Positions 59,911 to 64,000 of a stretch of 64,000 bases of DNA are shown here, one piece after another (position 1 is the stretch's first letter; every line of letters begins with the position of its first letter). The translations under genes and the position numbers were made by a program. The stretch comes from Muraenolepis orangiensis (lineage: Eukaryota; Chordata; Actinopteri; Gadiformes; Muraenolepididae), in contig CM051020.1 of the NCBI GenBank assembly GCA_027704905.1, forward strand, positions 20,609,444 to 20,673,443. Reading direction: 5' to 3'. Under the pieces are notes generated by a model, which made no database searches, was not told the origin of the DNA, and saw nothing but the letters and a program-made list of their open reading frames with translations.

Positions 59911-60222
59911 CTGCTTTAAAAAATTAATAAAGCTTTGCCACTGAGAGTATATATATATATATATCTTTTTTACAAACTCTTTCCCTTTTTTAATCACAGC
60001 CAACACCCTTAAGGCCAAATGACGCGTCGGTGTTAGCATGTGTTAGATCCATGTCCCTAGTCCTGTACACACCGCCCTCCCAGAGGTTAGCAACCAGCCG
60101 CCCGGCTCGCTGCACACACACACTGATAGACGACCAGTTGCATGTTTGATGTGGACTATATTTATGTGTTTGTCACCTGTGGGCACTTTTATGTTGGGTA
60201 TGTGGGTGTATCTATGTATAGA

Positions 60223-60223
<1 letters not shown>

Positions 60224-60302
<79 letters not shown>

Positions 60303-60312
60303 CGTGCGTGCA
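60224..60312. repeat. (TG)n microsatellite
   Basis: TG array with two CG interruptions. Confidence 0.95.
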
Positions 60313-60372
60313 TGCTGTGTCTGCTGTGTATGGCACACTTGTGGGTGTGTTCGGCTGGCGTTCAGCAAACTA

Positions 60373-60663
60373 AAGACCTCACAGAGAGAGATGTTCCTTC
60401 AGTGATTACGAGGCTCGTCTGCTGCTTAACCAGGCTTTACGCTGGGCGTTTAAATTGGCTCGCTTTCCTCAACTTGCTCCTGCATGGTCTCCTGTTGCAC
60501 CTGCCGCCCCGGCCCGAGCTATTTCCAACCGATTGGACAAGCGTCTCCTAAATGAATACATCTCAAGTCCCCGGGAGTCCCAAATCCTGGAAATCCTGAC
60601 GAAAGCATGCCTGCGCATGAAGCCAGCCGCTGCTGCTATTGTGGCTACATGCGGGGTCGTCTA
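60373..60663 (+). other. unrecognised open frame with coding-like composition
   Basis: A 97-codon frame runs from just after a TAA to TAA at 60661-60663. It includes YEARLLLNQALRWAFKLAR, AISNRLDKRLLNEYISS and QILEILTKACLRMKP, a mix of charged and hydrophobic residues with an Ala/Pro-rich middle. It has no ATG near its start and no recognised domain. It could be an exon or a transposon remnant. Confidence 0.3.
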
Positions 60664-63182
<2,519 letters not shown>

Positions 63183-63271
<89 letters not shown>

Positions 63272-63425
63272 TGTGCGTGTGTGTGTGTGTGTGTGTGTGC
63301 ATACGTGTCAGAGTGTGTCACCTGCATAATTACAAAAAAGCCTGCTTTGTGTGTGTGTGTGTGCGTGCATGTGTGCGTGCGTGTGTGTTTGTGTGTGTGT
63401 CTGCGCGGGTGTGTGCGTGCTTGTG
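63183..63425. repeat. (TG)n arrays
   Basis: TG at 63183-63299 and an interrupted TG tract at 63346-63425. Confidence 0.95.
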
Positions 63426-64000
63426 TACAAAATGGTTCCTGTGTCACAAATGTGAGTGCGGTTATGTTGCCAAGCCTCTGACATGAGGCAAACGATACAC
63501 TGTTTATTAGTGCTTTAGATACACTTTGCATTCATCTTGATTAGAAAATAACACCTCAGGCAAAGCCGGTTTGTTCTGTACTACGAATGCTTTAACGGCC
63601 GAGAGGACAGCCAGAAGAACACTATTCTAAAGGGATTATGTGTTGAGGAAATGGATCTTCATCGTAGATAGCAAGGACAACCCTGACAGTTACACCAGTG
63701 AAGGTACTTGAACACCTTGCTATACCGTGCAATCATACAGCAGTTGTTAACTAAAGAGGCAGCCCAATATAGAGAGCGATCAGATGGTTAGCTCTGCCCC
63801 TCTTGTGGAGTGGACAGTGAGTTACGTAAAAGCTCAATGATCTGATCTCGCAGTATCATTTGACTTTCATAAGATTCTTTGATGGTCTCATCAAATGATA
63901 TATAGACAGTATGTGCGGAGTGTATGTGGTTGGCAGCTTGTCGAAGTTAAAGGAAGTTAACAACACAAAGATGTTCCTAACATATACTCACTCGCATCGC
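63426..64000. other. no gene seen
   Basis: Unique AT-rich sequence to the end of the window, with no convincing open frame. Confidence 0.5.

Overview
This is vertebrate nuclear DNA, almost certainly from a ray-finned fish. The gene pair, small GT-AG exons in long introns, tRNA-headed SINEs and L2-type LINE debris all fit a teleost. Dinucleotide arrays are unusually dense and long: more than twenty (CA)n, (GA)n or (TA)n tracts, many over 100 bp. That suggests a gadiform (cod-like) fish, which is inference only. There are no bacterial features, rRNA genes or CRISPR arrays. Most short open frames here are translations of microsatellites.

Two protein-coding genes can be read. The 3' half of plppr5 (phospholipid phosphatase-related protein 5) is on the + strand, with coding exons at 3798-4048, 13167-13343, 16714-16854 and 21073-21102. 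Its 5' exons lie before the window. A complete nine-exon snx7 (sorting nexin 7) is on the - strand, from a start codon at 57230 to a stop at 39518. All nine exons join in frame to 418 codons plus stop. The genes converge tail to tail across about 18.4 kb, the same arrangement as human SNX7 and PLPPR5 on 1p21. They share no pathway: one is a neuronal membrane pseudo-phosphatase, the other an endosomal PX-BAR protein.

Layout: 1-21102 is plppr5 with introns full of tandem repeats (a 40-bp minisatellite at 5687-6950, a 26-bp minisatellite at 15604-16392), a pair of SINEs and a DNA transposon at 9630-10711. 21103-24100 is its probable 3' UTR. 24100-39517 is intergenic, with two large hairpins, a second copy of the transposon (26095-29394) carrying a dead L2-like LINE, a LINE 3' end at 33545-34030 and a perfect 40-bp inverted repeat at 38355-38435. 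39518-57230 is snx7, whose intron 8 is 7.1 kb and holds G-rich minisatellites. 57231-64000 is its upstream region, mostly microsatellites plus an unrecognised open frame near 60.5 kb.

The observations most worth following are three. First, a 120-bp in-frame candidate cassette exon of plppr5 (17701-17820). Second, a transposon family with exact 7-bp target duplications whose terminal repeats contain their own palindromes. Third, a set of near-perfect hairpins in the intergenic region.
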